Shown here piece by piece: positions 9,711 to 23,172 of a DNA stretch of 64,000 nucleotides. This stretch comes from Symsagittifera roscoffensis (taxonomy: Eukaryota; Xenacoelomorpha; Acoela; Convolutidae): assembly GCF_963678635.1 (NCBI RefSeq), contig NC_087067.1, positions 33,206,401-33,270,400 on the forward strand, read 5' to 3'. Within the stretch, counting starts at the first letter, position 1; the number at the start of each line of letters is the position of its first letter. The position numbers and the translations under genes are program-made. The notes beneath the pieces are model-generated. The model was given only the letters and a program-made list of their open reading frames with translations. It was not told the origin of the DNA and did not search any database.

Positions 9711-9829
9711 GCCTACGACCATACCATGTTGAATGCACCGGTTCTCGTCCGATCACCGAAGTTAAGCAACATTGGGCCTGGTTAGTACTTGGATGGGAGA
9801 CCGCCTGGGAACACCAGGTATTGTAGGCT
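9711..9829 (+). rRNA. 5S: 5S ribosomal RNA, copy 8 (G110A, altered upstream region)
   Basis: Carries G110A. Its upstream CpG palindrome has been replaced by extra copies of an AAAGTAATGTACATAT motif (about 9601-9666), so this gene may have a different upstream control environment. Confidence 0.96.
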
Positions 9830-11013
9830 TTTATTTAAAGCAAAAGTAATTCTTTTACTTTAATGCGCTAAGAGTTAATGCTGTTTAAAGTTCGGTGATT
9901 TCAAAAAGTTAAGCCTAATCGAGCGTGGTGCAAAAACTTTCAATGGGTCAAATTTTGGCCAAAACAAAAGAAAACCGAAAAATTTCTTTTGCAGTATCAA
10001 TTTTGTGTACAATCAGCTGCTGATAGGTCAAAAATAATGGAGATAACTTTTGGGGTCTTTGAGTTATAGCCTTTTGAATTTCGGTGATGTCAAAAAAATA
10101 AGCCCAATCGAGCCTGGTGAATTGCGCGAACGGCCATAACTTGCCCAAAAATTTTAAAATTTCCAAATTTTATTATTTGGATCACAAGATCATAGTCAAA
10201 TCTTGGGGGACTGAGAAAATGAACCAATTTCGTCGGTCCAACACAAAGTTATAAGCTTTTGAAATCTCGGTGATACCAAAAAGTTAAGCCTAATCGAGCG
10301 TGGTGCAAAAAATGAAATTTTCAAAATTTTTGTTTTTTTTTTCCTTCAAAGTTCATTTTTTTCATCTTGTTTCATAAATTTGAGCTCAGGACAATTCCAA
10401 CGAGCCCAAAACGACGTTTGTAGCTCAAGTGTACGTGGAGTAATTATCAGTTGAAAATTTGGGGGGACCCGAATTTCGGCCATTTTGGACGAAAATCGGC
10501 CTAAAAGCTAACTTTTAAATTAGTGCATTTTTTTTTCTTGCATTTTTCAAGAGAATTGGGCTGCCCTCCGCTGTCGCAGAGTGCATTCAAAGAAAACTTA
10601 TCAAATAGATTTGAATACTTACCTATTTAATAAGTTTATCACAACAATTAGGCTAAAAGCAACTGACAGTATCCTGGCTGGTATTCAATCATATGCCACT
10701 TACAGTGGATGTGCGGCTATCATGCCATAGATGGTCATTCAAGGCACCTTGTACACGCTCCATAGGTTTTGACCAGCTGATTTGGCCATAAAACACATTG
10801 GGCCAAAAAAATCCAAACAATGTCAATTTTCAGTTTTTTGTTTGAAATGCATAAATTATAACGTGAGCGTGCAAAATTTTACATGGTATAAGAGCATATT
10901 TTTAAAAGTAATGTACATATAAAAGTAATGTACATATTAAAGCGAGTGTTTTAAAAGTAATGTACATATACAAAAGCTAGTAAGGATATAAATGAAAGCG
11001 GAGTAACTCAAAT

Positions 11014-11132
11014 GCCTACGACCATACCATGTTGAATGCACCGGTTCTCGTCCGATCACCGAAGTTAAGCAACATTGGGCCTGGTTAGTACTTGGATGGG
11101 AGACCGCCTGGGAACACCAGGTATTGTAGGCT
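11014..11132 (+). rRNA. 5S: 5S ribosomal RNA, copy 9 (G110A, altered upstream region)
   Basis: Carries G110A and, like copies 8 and 12, lacks the upstream CTCGCGCGAG palindrome. Confidence 0.96.
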
Positions 11133-12292
11133 TTTATTTAAAGCAAAAGTAATTCTTTTACTTTAATGCGCTAAGAGTTAATGCTGTTTAAAGTTCGGTG
11201 ATTTCAAAAAGTTAAGCCTAATCGAGCGTGGTGCAAAAATTTTCAATGGGTCAAATTTTGGCCAAAACAAAAGAAAACCGAAAAATTTCTTTTGCAGTAT
11301 CAATTTTGTGTACAATCAGCTGCTGATAGGTCAAAAATAATGGAGATAACTTTTGGGGTCTTTGAGTTATAGCCTTTTGAATTTCGGTGATGTCAAAAAA
11401 ATAAGCCCAATCGAGCCTGGTGAATTGCGCGAACGGCCATAACTTGCCCAAAAATTTTAAAATTTCCAAATTTTATTATTTGGATCACAAGATCATAGTC
11501 AAATCTTGGGGGACTGAGAAAATGAACCAATTTCGTCGGTCCAACACAAAGTTATAAGCTTTTGAAATCTCGGTGATACCAAAAAGTTAAGCCTAATCGA
11601 GCGTGGTGCAAAAAATGAAATTTTCAAAATTTTTGTTTTTTTTTCCTTCAAAGTTCATTTTTTTCATCTTGTTTCATAAATTTGAGCTCAGGACAATTCC
11701 AACGAGCCCAAAACGACGTTTGTAGCTCAAGTGTACGTGGAGTAATTATCAGTTGAAAATTTGGGGGGACCCGAATTTCGGCCATTTTGGACGAAAATCG
11801 GCCTAAAAGCTAACTTTTAAATTAGTGCAATTTTTTTTCTTGCATTTTTCAAGAGAATTGGGCTGCCCTCCGCTTTCGCAGAGTGCATTCAAAGAAAACT
11901 TATCAAATAGATTTGAATACTTACCTATTTAATAAGTTTATCACAACAATTAGGCTAAAAGCAACTGACAGTATCCTGGCTGGTATTCAATCATATGCCA
12001 CTTACAGTGGATGTGCGGCTATCATGCCATAGATGGTCATTCAAGGCACCTTGTACACGCTCCATAGGTTTTGACCAGCTGATTTGGCCATAAAACACAT
12101 TGGGCCAAAAAAATTCAAAACAATGTCAATTTTCAGTTTTTTGTTTGAAATGCATAAATTATAACGTGAGCGTGCAAAATTTTACATGGTATAAGAGCAT
12201 ATTTTTACTCTCGCGCGAGGGCGAGTGTTTTAAAAGTAATGTACATATACAAAAGCTAGTAAGGATATAAATGAAAGCGGAGTAACTCAAAT

Positions 12293-12411
12293 TCCTACGA
12301 CCATACCATGTTGAATGCACCGGTTCTCGTCCGATCACCGAAGTTAAGCAACATTGGGCCTGGTTAGTACTCGGATGGGAGACCGCCTGGGAACACCAGG
12401 TGTTGTAGGCT
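12293..12411 (+). rRNA. 5S: 5S ribosomal RNA, copy 10 (G1T, T80C)
   Basis: The first base is T instead of G, which breaks the terminal G1-C118 pair and changes the usual purine start. T80C lies in the box C region (ACTCGG). Both changes are shared with copy 13. Confidence 0.94.
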
Positions 12412-13571
12412 TTTATTTAAAGCAAAAGTAATTCTTTTACTTTTATGCGCTAAGAGTTATTGCTGTTTAAAGTTCGGTGATGTCAAAAAGTTAAGCCTAA
12501 TCGAGCGTGGTGCAAAAATTTTCAATGGGTCAAATTTTGGCCAAAACAAAAGAAAACCGAAAAATTTCTTTTGCAGTATCAATTTTGTGTACAATCAGCT
12601 GCTGATAGGTCAAAAATAATGGAGATAACTTTTGGGGTCTTTGAGTTATAGCCTTTTGAATTTCGGTGATGTCAAAAAAATAAGCCCAATCGAGCCTGGT
12701 GAATTGCGCGAACGGCCATAACTTGCCCAGAAATTTTAAAACTTCCAAATTTTATTATTTGGATCACAAGATCATAGTCAAATCTTGGGGGACTGAGAAA
12801 ATGAACAATTTCGTCGGTCCAACACAATGTTATAAGCTTTTGAAATCTCGGTGATACCAAAAAGTTAAGCCTAATCGAGCGTGGTGCAAAAAATGAAATT
12901 TTCAAAATTTTTGTTTTTTTTTTCGTTCAAAGTTCATTTTTTTCATCTGGTTTCATAAATTTGAGCTCAGGACAATTCCAACGAGCCCAAAACGACGTTT
13001 GTAGCTCAAGTGTACGTGGAGTAATCATCAGTTGAAAATTTGGGGGGACCCGAATTTCGGCCATTTTGGACGAAAATCGGCCTAAAAGCTAACTTTTAAA
13101 TTAGTGCAATTTTTTTTCTTGCATTTTTCAAGAGAATTGGGCTGCCCTCCGCTGTCGCAGAGTGCATTCAAAGAAAACTTATCAAATAGATTTGAATACT
13201 TACCTATTTAATAAGTTTATCACAACAATTAGGCTAAAAGCAACTGACAGTATCCTGGCTGGTATTCAATCATATGCCACTTACAGTGGATGTGCGGCTA
13301 TCATGCCATAGATGGTCATTCAAGGCACCTTGTACACGCTCCATAGGTTTTGACCAGCTGATTTGGCCATAAAACACATTGGGCCAAAAAAATTCCAAAC
13401 AATGTCAATTTTCAGTTTTTTGTTTGAAATGCATAAATTATAACGTGAGCGTGCAAAATTTTACATGGTATAAGAGCATATTTTTACTCTCGCGCGAGGG
13501 CGAGTGTTTTAAAAGTAATGTACATATACAAAAGCTAGTAAGTATATAAATGAAAGCGGAGTAACTCAAAT

Positions 13572-13690
13572 GCCTACGACCATACCATGTTGAATGCACC
13601 GGTTCTCGTCCGATCACCGAAGTTAAGCAACATTGGGCCTGGTTAGTACTTGGATGGGAGACCGCCTGGGAACACCAGGTGTTGTAGGCT
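13572..13690 (+). rRNA. 5S: 5S ribosomal RNA, copy 11 (consensus)
   Basis: Consensus gene; the flanks share private variants with copy 7, marking a block duplication. Confidence 0.98.
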
Positions 13691-14865
13691 TTTATTTAAA
13701 GCAAAAGTAATTCTTTTACTTTTATGCGCTAAGAGTTATTGCTGTTTAAAGTTCGGTGATGTCAAAAAGTTAAGCCTAATCGAGCGTGGTGCAAAAATTT
13801 TCAATGGGTCAAATTTTGGCCAAAACAAAAGAAAACCGAAAAATTTCTTTTGCAGTATCAATTTTGTGTACAATCAGCTGCTGATAGGTCAAAAATATTG
13901 GAGATAATTTTTGAGGTCTTTGAGTTATAGCCTTTTGAATTTGGTGATGTCAAAAAAATAAGCCCAATCGAGCCTGGTGAATTGCGCGAACGGCCATAAC
14001 TTGCCCAGAAAATTTAAAACTTCCAAATTTTATTATTTGGATCACAAGATCATAGTCAAATCTTGAGGGACTGAGAAAATGAACAATTTCGTCGGTCCAA
14101 CACAATGTTATAAGCTTTTGAAATCTCGGTGATACCAAAAAGTTAAGCCTAATCGAGCGTGGTGCAAAAAATGAAATTTTCAAAATTTTTTTTTTTTCAA
14201 AGTTCATTTTTTTCATCTTGTTTCATAAATTTGAGCTCAGGACAATTCCAACGAGCCCAAAACGACGTTTGTAGCTCAAGTGTACGTGGAGTAATTATCA
14301 GTTGAAAATTTGGGGGGACCCGAATTTCGGCCATTTTGGACGAAAATCGGCCTAAAAGCTAACTTTTAAATTAGCGCAATTTTTTTTCTTGCATTTTTCA
14401 AGAGAATTGGGCTGCCCTCCGATGTCGCAGAGTGCATTCAAAGAAAACTTATCAAATAGATTTGAATACTTACCTATTTAATAAGTTTATCACAACAATT
14501 AGGCTAAAAGCAACTGACAGTATCCTGGCTGGTATTCAATCATATGCCACTTACAGTGGATGTGCGGCTATCATGCCATAGATGGTCATTCAAGGCACCT
14601 TGTACACGCTCCATAGGTTTTGACCAGCTGATTTGGCCATAAAACACATTGGGCCAAAAAAATTCCAAACAATGTCAATTTTCAGTTTTTTGTTTGAAAT
14701 GCATAAATTATAACGTGAGCGTGCAAAATTTTACATGGTATAAGAGCATATTTTTAAAAGTAATGTACATATTAAAGTAATGTACATATTAAAGCGAGTG
14801 TTTTAAAAGTAATGTACATATACAAAAGCTAGTAAGGATATAAATGAAAGCGGAGTAACTCAAAT

Positions 14866-14984
14866 GCCTACGACCATACCATGTTGAATGCACCGGTTCT
14901 CGTCCGATCACCGAAGTTAAGCAACATTGGGCCTGGTTAGTACTTGGATGGGAGACCGCCTGGGAACACCAGGTATTGTAGGCT
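14866..14984 (+). rRNA. 5S: 5S ribosomal RNA, copy 12 (G110A, altered upstream region)
   Basis: G110A; the upstream CpG palindrome is replaced as in copies 8 and 9. Confidence 0.96.
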
Positions 14985-16144
14985 TTTATTTAAAGCAAAA
15001 GTAATTCTTTTACTTTAATGCGCTAAGAGTTAATGCTGTTTAAAGTTCGGTGATTTCAAAAAGTTAAGCCTAATCGAGCGTGGTGCAAAAATTTTCAATG
15101 GGTCAAATTTTGGCCAAAACAAAAGAAAACCGAAAAATTTCTTTTGCAGTATCAATTTTGTGTACAATCAGCTGCTGATAGGTCAAAAATAATGGAGATA
15201 ACTTTTGGGGTCTTTGAGTTATAGCCTTTTGAATTTCGGTGATGTCAAAAAAATAAGCCCAATCGAGCCTGGTGAATTGCGCGAACGGCCATAACTTGCC
15301 CAAAAATTTTAAAATTTCCAAATTTTATTATTTGGATCACAAGATCATAGTCAAATCTTGGGGGACTGAGAAAATGAACCAATTTCGTCGGTCCAACACA
15401 AAGTTATAAGCTTTTGAAATCTCGGTGATACCAAAAAGTTAAGCCTAATCGAGCGTGGTGCAAAAAATGAAATTTTCAAAATTTTTGTTTTTTTTTCCTT
15501 CAAAGTTCATTTTTTTCATCTTGTTTCATAAATTTGAGCTCAGGACAATTCCAACGAGCCCAAAACGACGTTTGTAGCTCAAGTGTACGTGGAGTAATTA
15601 TCAGTTGAAAATTTGGGGGGACCCGAATTTCGGCCATTTTGGACGAAAATCGGCCTAAAAGCTAACTTTTAAATTAGTGCAATTTTTTTTCTTGCATTTT
15701 TCAAGAGAATTGGGCTGCCCTCCGCTGTCGCAGAGTGCATTCAAAGAAAACTTATCAAATAGATTTGAATACTTACCTATTTAATAAGTTTATCACAACA
15801 ATTAGGCTAAAAGCAACTGACAGTATCCTGGCTGGTATTCAATCATATGCCACTTACAGTGGATGTGCGGCTATCATGCCATAGATGGTCATTCAAGGCA
15901 CCTTGTACACGCTCCATAGGTTTTGACCAGCTGATTTGGCCATAAAACACATTGGGCCAAAAAAATTCAAAACATTGTCAATTTTCAGTTTTTTGTTTGA
16001 AATGCATAAATTATAACGTGAGCGTGCAAAATTTTACATGGTATAAGAGCATATTTTTACTCTCGCGCGAGGGCGAGTGTTTTAAAAGTAATGTACATAT
16101 ACAAAAGCTAGTAAGGATATAAATGAAAGCGGAGTAACTCAAAT

Positions 16145-16263
16145 TCCTACGACCATACCATGTTGAATGCACCGGTTCTCGTCCGATCACCGAAGTTAAG
16201 CAACATTGGGCCTGGTTAGTACTCGGATGGGAGACCGCCTGGGAACACCAGGTGTTGTAGGCT
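16145..16263 (+). rRNA. 5S: 5S ribosomal RNA, copy 13 (G1T, T80C)
   Basis: Same two changes as copy 10. Confidence 0.94.
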
Positions 16264-17423
16264 TTTATTTAAAGCAAAAGTAATTCTTTTACTTTTATGC
16301 GCTAAGAGTTATTGCTGTTTAAAGTTCGGTGATGTCAAAAAGTTAAGCCTAATCGAGCGTGGTGCAAAAATTTTCAATGGGTCAAATTTTGGCCAAAACA
16401 AAAGAAAACCGAAAAATTTCTTTTGCAGTATCAATTTTGTGTACAATCAGCTGCTGATAGGTCAAAAATAATGGAGATAACTTTTGGGGTCTTTGAGTTA
16501 TAGCCTTTTGAATTTCGGTGATGTCAAAAAAATAAGCCCAATCGAGCCTGGTGAATTGCGCGAACGGCCATAACTTGCCCAGAAATTTTAAAACTTCCAA
16601 ATTTTATTATTTGGATCACAAGATCATAGTCAAATCTTGGGGGACTGAGAAAATGAACAATTTCGTCGGTCCAACACAATGTTATAAGCTTTTGAAATCT
16701 CGGTGATACCAAAAAGTTAAGCCTAATCGAGCGTGGTGCAAAAAATGAAATTTTCAAAATTTTTGTTTTTTTTTTCGTTCAAAGTTCATTTTTTTCATCT
16801 TGTTTCATAATTTTGTGCTCAGGAAAATTCCAACGAGCCCAAAACGACGTTTGTAGCTCAAGTGTAAGTGGAGTAATTATCAGTTGAAAATTTGGGGGGA
16901 CCCGAATTTCGGCCATTTTGGACGAAAATCGGCCTAAAAGCTAACTTTTAAATTAGTGCAATTTTTTTTCTTGCACTTTTCAAGAGAATTGGGCTGCCCT
17001 CCGCTGTCGCAGAGTGCATTCAAAGAAAACTTATCAAATAGATTTGAATACTTACCTATTTAATAAGTTTATCACAACAATTAGGCTAAAAGCAACTGAC
17101 AGTATCCTGGCTGGTATTCAATCATATGCCACTTACAGTGGATGTGCGGCTATCATGCCATAGATGGTCATTCAAGGCACCTTGTACACGCTCCATAGGT
17201 TTTGACCAGCTGATTTGGCCATAAAACACATTGGGCCAAAAAAATTCCAAACAATGTCAATTTTCAGTTTTTTGTTTGAAATGCATAAATTATAACGTGA
17301 GCGTGCAAAATTTTACATGGTATAAGAGCATATTTTTACTCTCGCGCGAGGGCGAGTGTTTTAAAAGTAATGTACATAGACATAAGCTAGTAAGGATATA
17401 AATGAAAGCGGAGTAACTCAAAT

Positions 17424-17542
17424 TCCTACGACCATACCATGTTGAATGCACCGGTTCTCGTCCGATCACCGAAGTTAAGCAACATTGGGCCTGGTTAGTA
17501 CTTGGATGGGAGACCGCCTGGGAACACCAGGTAATGTAGGCT
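17424..17542 (+). rRNA. 5S: 5S ribosomal RNA, copy 14 (G1T, G110A, T111A)
   Basis: Three helix I changes break G1-C118, C9-G110 and A8-T111, with no compensating change on the opposite strand of the helix. This is one of the less likely functional copies. Confidence 0.92.
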
Positions 17543-18701
17543 TTTATTTAAAGCAAAAGTAATTCTTTTACTTTTATGCGCTAAGAGTTATTGCTGTTTA
17601 AATTTCGGTGATGTCAAAAAGTTAAGCCTAATCGAGCGTGGTGCAAAAATTTTCAATGGGTCAAATTTTGGCCAAAACAAAAGAAAAACGGAAAATTTCT
17701 TTTGCAGTATCAATTATGTGTACAATCAGCTGCTGATAGGTCAAAAATAATGGAGATAACTTTTGGGGTCTTTGAGTTATAGCCTTTTGAACTTCGGTGA
17801 TGTCAAAAAAATAAGCACAATCGAGCCTGGTGAATTGCGCGAACGGCCATAACTTGCCCAAAAATTTGAAAATTTCCACATTTTATTATTTGGATCACAA
17901 GATCATAGTCAAATCTTAGGGGACTGAAAAAATGAACCAAATGCCTCGGTCCAACACAAAGTTATAAGCTTTTGAAATCTCGGTGATACCAAAAAGTTAA
18001 GCCTAATCGAGCGTGGTGCAAAAAATGAAATTTTCAAAATTTTTGTTTTTTTTTTCTTTCAAAGTTCATTTTTTCATCTCGTTTCATAAATTTGAGCTCA
18101 GGAAAATTCCAACGAGCCCAAAACGACGTTTGTAGCTCAAGTGTACGTGGCGTAATCATCAGTTGAAAATTTGGGGGGACCCGAATTTCGGCCATTTTGG
18201 ACGAAAATCGGCCTAAAAGCTAACATTTAAGTTAGTGCAATTTTTTTCTTGCATTTTTCAAGAGAATTGGGCTGCCCTCCGCTGTCGCAGAGTGCATTCA
18301 AAGAAAACTTATCAAATAGATTTGAATACTTACCTATTTAATAAGTTTATCACAACAATTAGGCTAAAAGCAACTGAGAGTATCCTGGCTGATATTCAAT
18401 CATATGCCACTTACAGTGGATGTGCGGCTATCATGCCATAGATGGTCATTCAAGGCACCTTGTACACGCTCCATAGGTTTTGACCAGCCGATTTGGCCAT
18501 AAAACACATTGGGCCAAAAAAATTCCAAACAATGTCAATTTTCAGTTTTTTGTTTGAAATGCATAAATTATAACGTGAGCGTGCAAAATTTTACATGGTA
18601 TATGAGCATTTTTTTACTCTCGCGCGAGGGCGAGTGTTTTAAAAGTAATGTACATAGACATAAGCTAGTAAGGATAGAAATGAAAGCGGAGTTACTCAAA
18701 T

Positions 18702-18820
18702 GCCTACGACCATACCATGTTGAATGCACCGGTTCTCGTCCGATCACCGAAGTTAAGCAACATTGGGCCTGGTTAGCACTTGGATGGGAGACCGCCTGGG
18801 AACACCAGGTGTTGTAGGCT
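18702..18820 (+). rRNA. 5S: 5S ribosomal RNA, copy 15 (T76C, TATA mutated)
   Basis: T76C (TTAGCACTT) lies in the segment corresponding to loop E of metazoan 5S. The upstream TATAAA is TAGAAA. Confidence 0.95.
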
Positions 18821-19977
18821 TTTATTTAAAGCAAAAGTAATTCTTTTACTTTTATGCGCTAAGAGTTATTGCTGTTTAAAGTTCGGTGATGTCAAAAAGT
18901 TAGGCCTAATCGAGCGTGGTGCAAAAATTTTCAATGGGTCAAATTTTGGCCAAAACAAAAGAAAACCGGAAAACTTCTTTTGCAGTATCAATTTTGTGTA
19001 CAATCAGCTGCTGATAGGTCAAAAATAATGGAGATAACTTTTGGGGTCTTTGAGTTATAGCCTTTTGAACTTCGGTGATGTCAAAAAAATAAGCCCAATC
19101 GAGCCTGGTGAGTTGCGCGAACGGCCATAACTTGCCCAAAAATTTTAAAATTTCCAAATTTTATTATTTGGATCACAAGATCATAGTCAAATCTTAGGGG
19201 ACTGAGAAAATGAACCAAATTCGTCGGTCCAACACAAAGTTATAAGCTTTTGAAATCTCGGTGATACCAAAAAGTTAAGCCTAATCGAGCGTGGTGCAAA
19301 AAATGAAATTTTCAAAATTTTTGTTTTTTTTTGTCAAAGTTCATTTTTTTCATCTCGTTTCATAAATTTGAGCTTAGGACAATTCCAACGAGCCCAAAAC
19401 GACGTTTGTAGCTCAAGTGTACGTGGAGTAATCATCAGTTGAAAATTTGGGGGGACCCGAATTTCGGCCATTTTGGACGAAAATCGGCCTAAAAGCTAAC
19501 ATTTAAGTTAGTGCAATTTTATTCTTGTATTTTTCAAGAGAATTGGGCTGCCCTCCGCTGTCGCAGAGTGCATTCAAAGAAAACTTATCAAATAGATTTG
19601 AATACTTACCTATTTAATAAGTTTATCACAACAATTAGGCTAAAAGCAACTGAGAGTATCCTGGCTGGTATTCAATCATATGCCACTTACAGTGGATGTG
19701 CGGCTATCATGCCATAGATGGTCATTCAAGGCACCTTGTACACGCTCCATAGGTTTTGACCAGCTGATTTGGCCATAAAACACATTGGGCCAAAAAAATT
19801 CCAAACAATGTCAATTTTCAGTTTTTTGTTTGAAATGCATAAATTATAACGTGAGCGTGCAAAATTTTACATGGTATATGAGCATATTTTTACTCTCGCG
19901 CGAGGGCGAGTGTTTTAAAAGTAATGTACATAGACATAAGCTAGTAAGGATAGAAATGAAAGCGGAGTAACTCAAAT

Positions 19978-20096
19978 GCCTACGACCATACCATGTTGAA
20001 TGCACCGGTTCTCGTCCGATCACCGAAGTTAAGCAACATTGGGCCTGGTTAGTACTTGGATGGGAGACCGCTTGGGAACACCAGGTGTTGTAGGCT
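19978..20096 (+). rRNA. 5S: 5S ribosomal RNA, copy 16 (C95T, TATA mutated)
   Basis: C95T (CGCTTGGG). The upstream TATA element is TAGAAA, as in copy 15. Confidence 0.95.
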
Positions 20097-21257
20097 TTTA
20101 TTTAAAGCAAAAGTAATTCTTTTACTTTTATGCGCTAAGAGTTATTGCTGTTTAAAGTTCGGTGATGTCAAAAAGTTAAGCCTAATCGAGCGTGGTGCAA
20201 AAATTTTCAATGGGTCAAATTTTGGCCAAAACAAAAGAAAACCGAAAAATTTCTTTTGCAGTATCAATTTTGTGTACAATCAGCTGCTGATAGGTCAAAA
20301 ATAATGGAGATAACTATTGGGGTCTTTGAGTTATAGCCTTTTGAATTTCGGTGATGTCAAAAAAATAAGCCCAATCGAGCCTGGTGAATTGCGCGAACGG
20401 CCATAACTTGCCCAAAAAATTTAAAATTTCCAAATTTTATTATTTGGATCACAAGATCATAGTCAAATCTTAGGGGACTGAGAAAATGAACCAATTTCGT
20501 CGGTCCAACACAAAGTTATAAGCTTTTCAAATCTCGGTGATACCAAAAAGTTAAGCCTAATCGAGCGTGGTGCAAAAAATGAAATTTTCAAAATTTTTTG
20601 TTTTTTTTTCGTTCAAAGTTCATTTTTTTCATCTCGTTTCATAAATTTGAGCTCAGGACAATTCCAACGAGCCCAAAACGACGTTTGTAGCTCAAGTGTA
20701 CGTGGAGTAATCATCAGTTGAAAATTTGGGGGGACCCGAATTTCGGCCATTTTGGACGAAAATCGGCCTAAAAGCTAACTTTTAAATTAGTGCAATTTTT
20801 TTTCTTGCATTTTTCAAGAGAATTGGGCTGCCCTCCGCTGTCGCAGAGTGCATTCAAAGAAAACTTATCAAATAGATTTGAATACTTACCTATTTAATAA
20901 GTTTATCACAACAATTAGGCTAAAAGCAACTGACAGTATCCTGGCTGGTATTCAATCATATGCCACTTACAGTGGATGTGCGGCTATCATGCCATAGATG
21001 GTCATTCAAGGCACCTTGTACACGCTCCATAGGTTTTGACCAGCTGATTTGGCCATAAAACACATTGGGCCAAAAAAATTCCAAACAATGTCAATTTTCA
21101 GTTTTTTGTTTGAAATGCATAAATTATAACGTGAGCGTGCAAAATTTTACATGGTATAAGAGCATATTTTTACTCTCGCGCGAGGGCGAGTGTTTTAAAA
21201 GTAATGTACATAGAGATAAGCTAGTAAGGATATAAATGAAAGCGAAGTAACTCAAAT

Positions 21258-21376
21258 GCCTACGAACATACCATGTTGAATGCACCGGTTCTCGTCCGAT
21301 CACCGAAGTTAAGCAACATTGGGCCTGGTTAGTACTTGGATGGGAGACCGCCTGGGAACACCAGGTAATGTAGGCT
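21258..21376 (+). rRNA. 5S: 5S ribosomal RNA, copy 17 (C9A, G110A, T111A)
   Basis: C9A and G110A hit both partners of one helix I pair but give A-A, which does not restore pairing, and T111A breaks a second pair. A degraded copy is plausible. Confidence 0.92.
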
Positions 21377-22535
21377 TTTATTTAAAGCAAAAGTAATTCT
21401 TTTACTTTTATGCGCTAAGAGTTATTGCTGTTTAAATTTCGGTGATGTCAAAAAGTTAAGCCTAATCGAGCGTGGTGCAAAAATTTTCAATGGGTCAAAT
21501 TTTGGCCAAAACAAAAGAAAAACGGAAAATTTCTTTTGCAGTATCAATTTTGTGTACAATCAGCTGCTGATAGGTCAAAAATAATGGAGATAACTTTTGG
21601 GGTCTTTGAGTTATAGCCCTTTGAATTTCGGTGATGTCAAAAAAATAAGCCCAATCGAGCCTGGTGAATTGCGCGAACGGCCATAACTTGCCCAAAAATT
21701 TGAAAATTTCCAAATTTTATTATTTGGATCACAAGATCATAGTCAAATCTTAGGGGACTGAAAAAATGAACCAATTTCGTAGGTCCAACACAAAGTTATA
21801 AGCTTTTGAAATCTCGGTGATACCAAAAAGTTAAGCCTAATCGAGCGTGGTGCAAAAAATGAAATTTTCAAAATTTTTGTTTTTTTTTCTAGAGAAGTTC
21901 ATTTTTTTCATCTTGTTTCATAAATTTGAGCTCAGGACAATTCCAACGAGCCCAAAACGACGTTTGTAGCTCAAGTGTACGTGGAGTAATCATCAGTTGA
22001 AAATTTGGGGGGACCCGAATTTCGGCCATTTTGGACGAAAATCGGCCTAAAAGCTAACATTTAAGTTAGTGCAATTTTTTTCTTGCATTTTTCAAGAGAA
22101 TTGGGCTGCCCTCCGCTGTCGCAGAGTGCTTTCAAAGAAAACTTATCAAATAGATTTGAATACTTACCTATTTAATAAGTTTATCACAACAATTAGGCTA
22201 AAAGCAACTGAGAGTATCCTGGCTGGTATTCAATCATATGCCACTTACAGTGGATGTGCGGCTATCATGCCATAGATGGTCATTCAAGGCACCTTGTACA
22301 CGCTCCATAGGTTTTGACCAGCTGATTTGGCCATAAAACACTTTGGTTAAAAAAAATTCCAAACAATGTCAATTTTCAGTATTTTGTTTGAAATGCATAA
22401 ATTATAACGTGAGCGTGCAAAATTTTACATGGTATAAGAGCATATTTTTACTCTCGCGCGAGGGCGAGTGTTTTAAAAGTAATGTACATAGACATAAGCT
22501 AGTAAGGATATAAATGAAAGCGGAGTAACTCAAAT

Positions 22536-22654
22536 ACCTACGACCATACCATGTTGAATGCACCGGTTCTCGTCCGATCACCGAAGTTAAGCAACATTGG
22601 GCCTGGTTAGTACTTGGATGGGAGACCGCCTGGGAACACCAGGTATTGTAGGCT
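22536..22654 (+). rRNA. 5S: 5S ribosomal RNA, copy 18 (G1A, G110A)
   Basis: The first base is A (still a purine start, but the terminal pair is lost), together with G110A. Confidence 0.94.
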
Positions 22655-23154
22655 TTTATTTAAAGCAAAAATAATTCTTTTACTTTTATGCGCTAAGAGT
22701 TATTGCTGTTTAAAGTTCGGTGATGTCAAAAAGTTAAGCCTAATCGAGCGTGGTGCAAAAATTTTCAATGGGTCAAATTTGGCCAAAACAAAAAAAAAAC
22801 CGAAAAATTTCTTTTGCAGTATCAATTTTGTGTACAATCAGCTGCTGATAGGTCAAAAATAATGGAGATAACTTTTGGGGTCTTTGAGTTATAGCCTTTT
22901 GAATTTCGGTGATGTCAAAAAAATAAGCCCAATCGAGCCTGGTGAATTGCGCGAACGGCCATAACTTGCCCAAAAATTTTAAAATTTCCAAATTTTATTA
23001 TTTGGATCACAAGATCATAGTCGAATCTTAGGGGACTGAGAAAATGAACCAATTTCGTCGGTCCAACACAAAGTTATAAGCTTTTGAAATCTCGGTGATA
23101 CCAAAAAGTTAAGCCTAATCGAGCGTGGTGCAAAAAATGAAATTTTCAAAATTT

Positions 23155-23172
23155 TTTTTTTTTTTTTTTTTC
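23155..23172 (+). repeat. Expanded T-tract in the spacer after copy 18
   Basis: The T run following CAAAATT is about 18-20 long here, against about 8-11 in most units. The tract length varies between almost all units, as expected of homopolymer slippage (or of sequencing error). Confidence 0.7.

Larger units (their letters stand above)
8418..17423 (+). repeat. Higher-order duplication: copies 7-10 and 11-13
   Basis: The units of copies 7 and 11 share AAAATATTGGAG, TTTGAGGTC and a one-base loss in TTGAATTTGGTG. Copies 8/9 and 12 share the replaced palindrome and G110A. Copies 10 and 13 share G1T and T80C. The block 8418-13571 was therefore copied to 13572-17423 (or the reverse), with one more or one fewer unit of the copy 8/9 type. 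Confidence 0.88.
17424..22535 (+). repeat. Related units of copies 14 and 17
   Basis: Copies 14 and 17 share GTAATG at residues 108-113, AAAAACGGAAAATTTC in the following spacer and GGGGACTGAAAAAATG further on. They are three units (3834 bp) apart, which suggests a third block duplication. Confidence 0.7.

Noticed and set aside
22069-22275. 68-aa plus-strand frame (MQFFSCIFQENW...) in the donor hairpin region
   Set aside because: It is open in only some units, depends on T-tract length for its frame, and shows no codon-like pattern of change.
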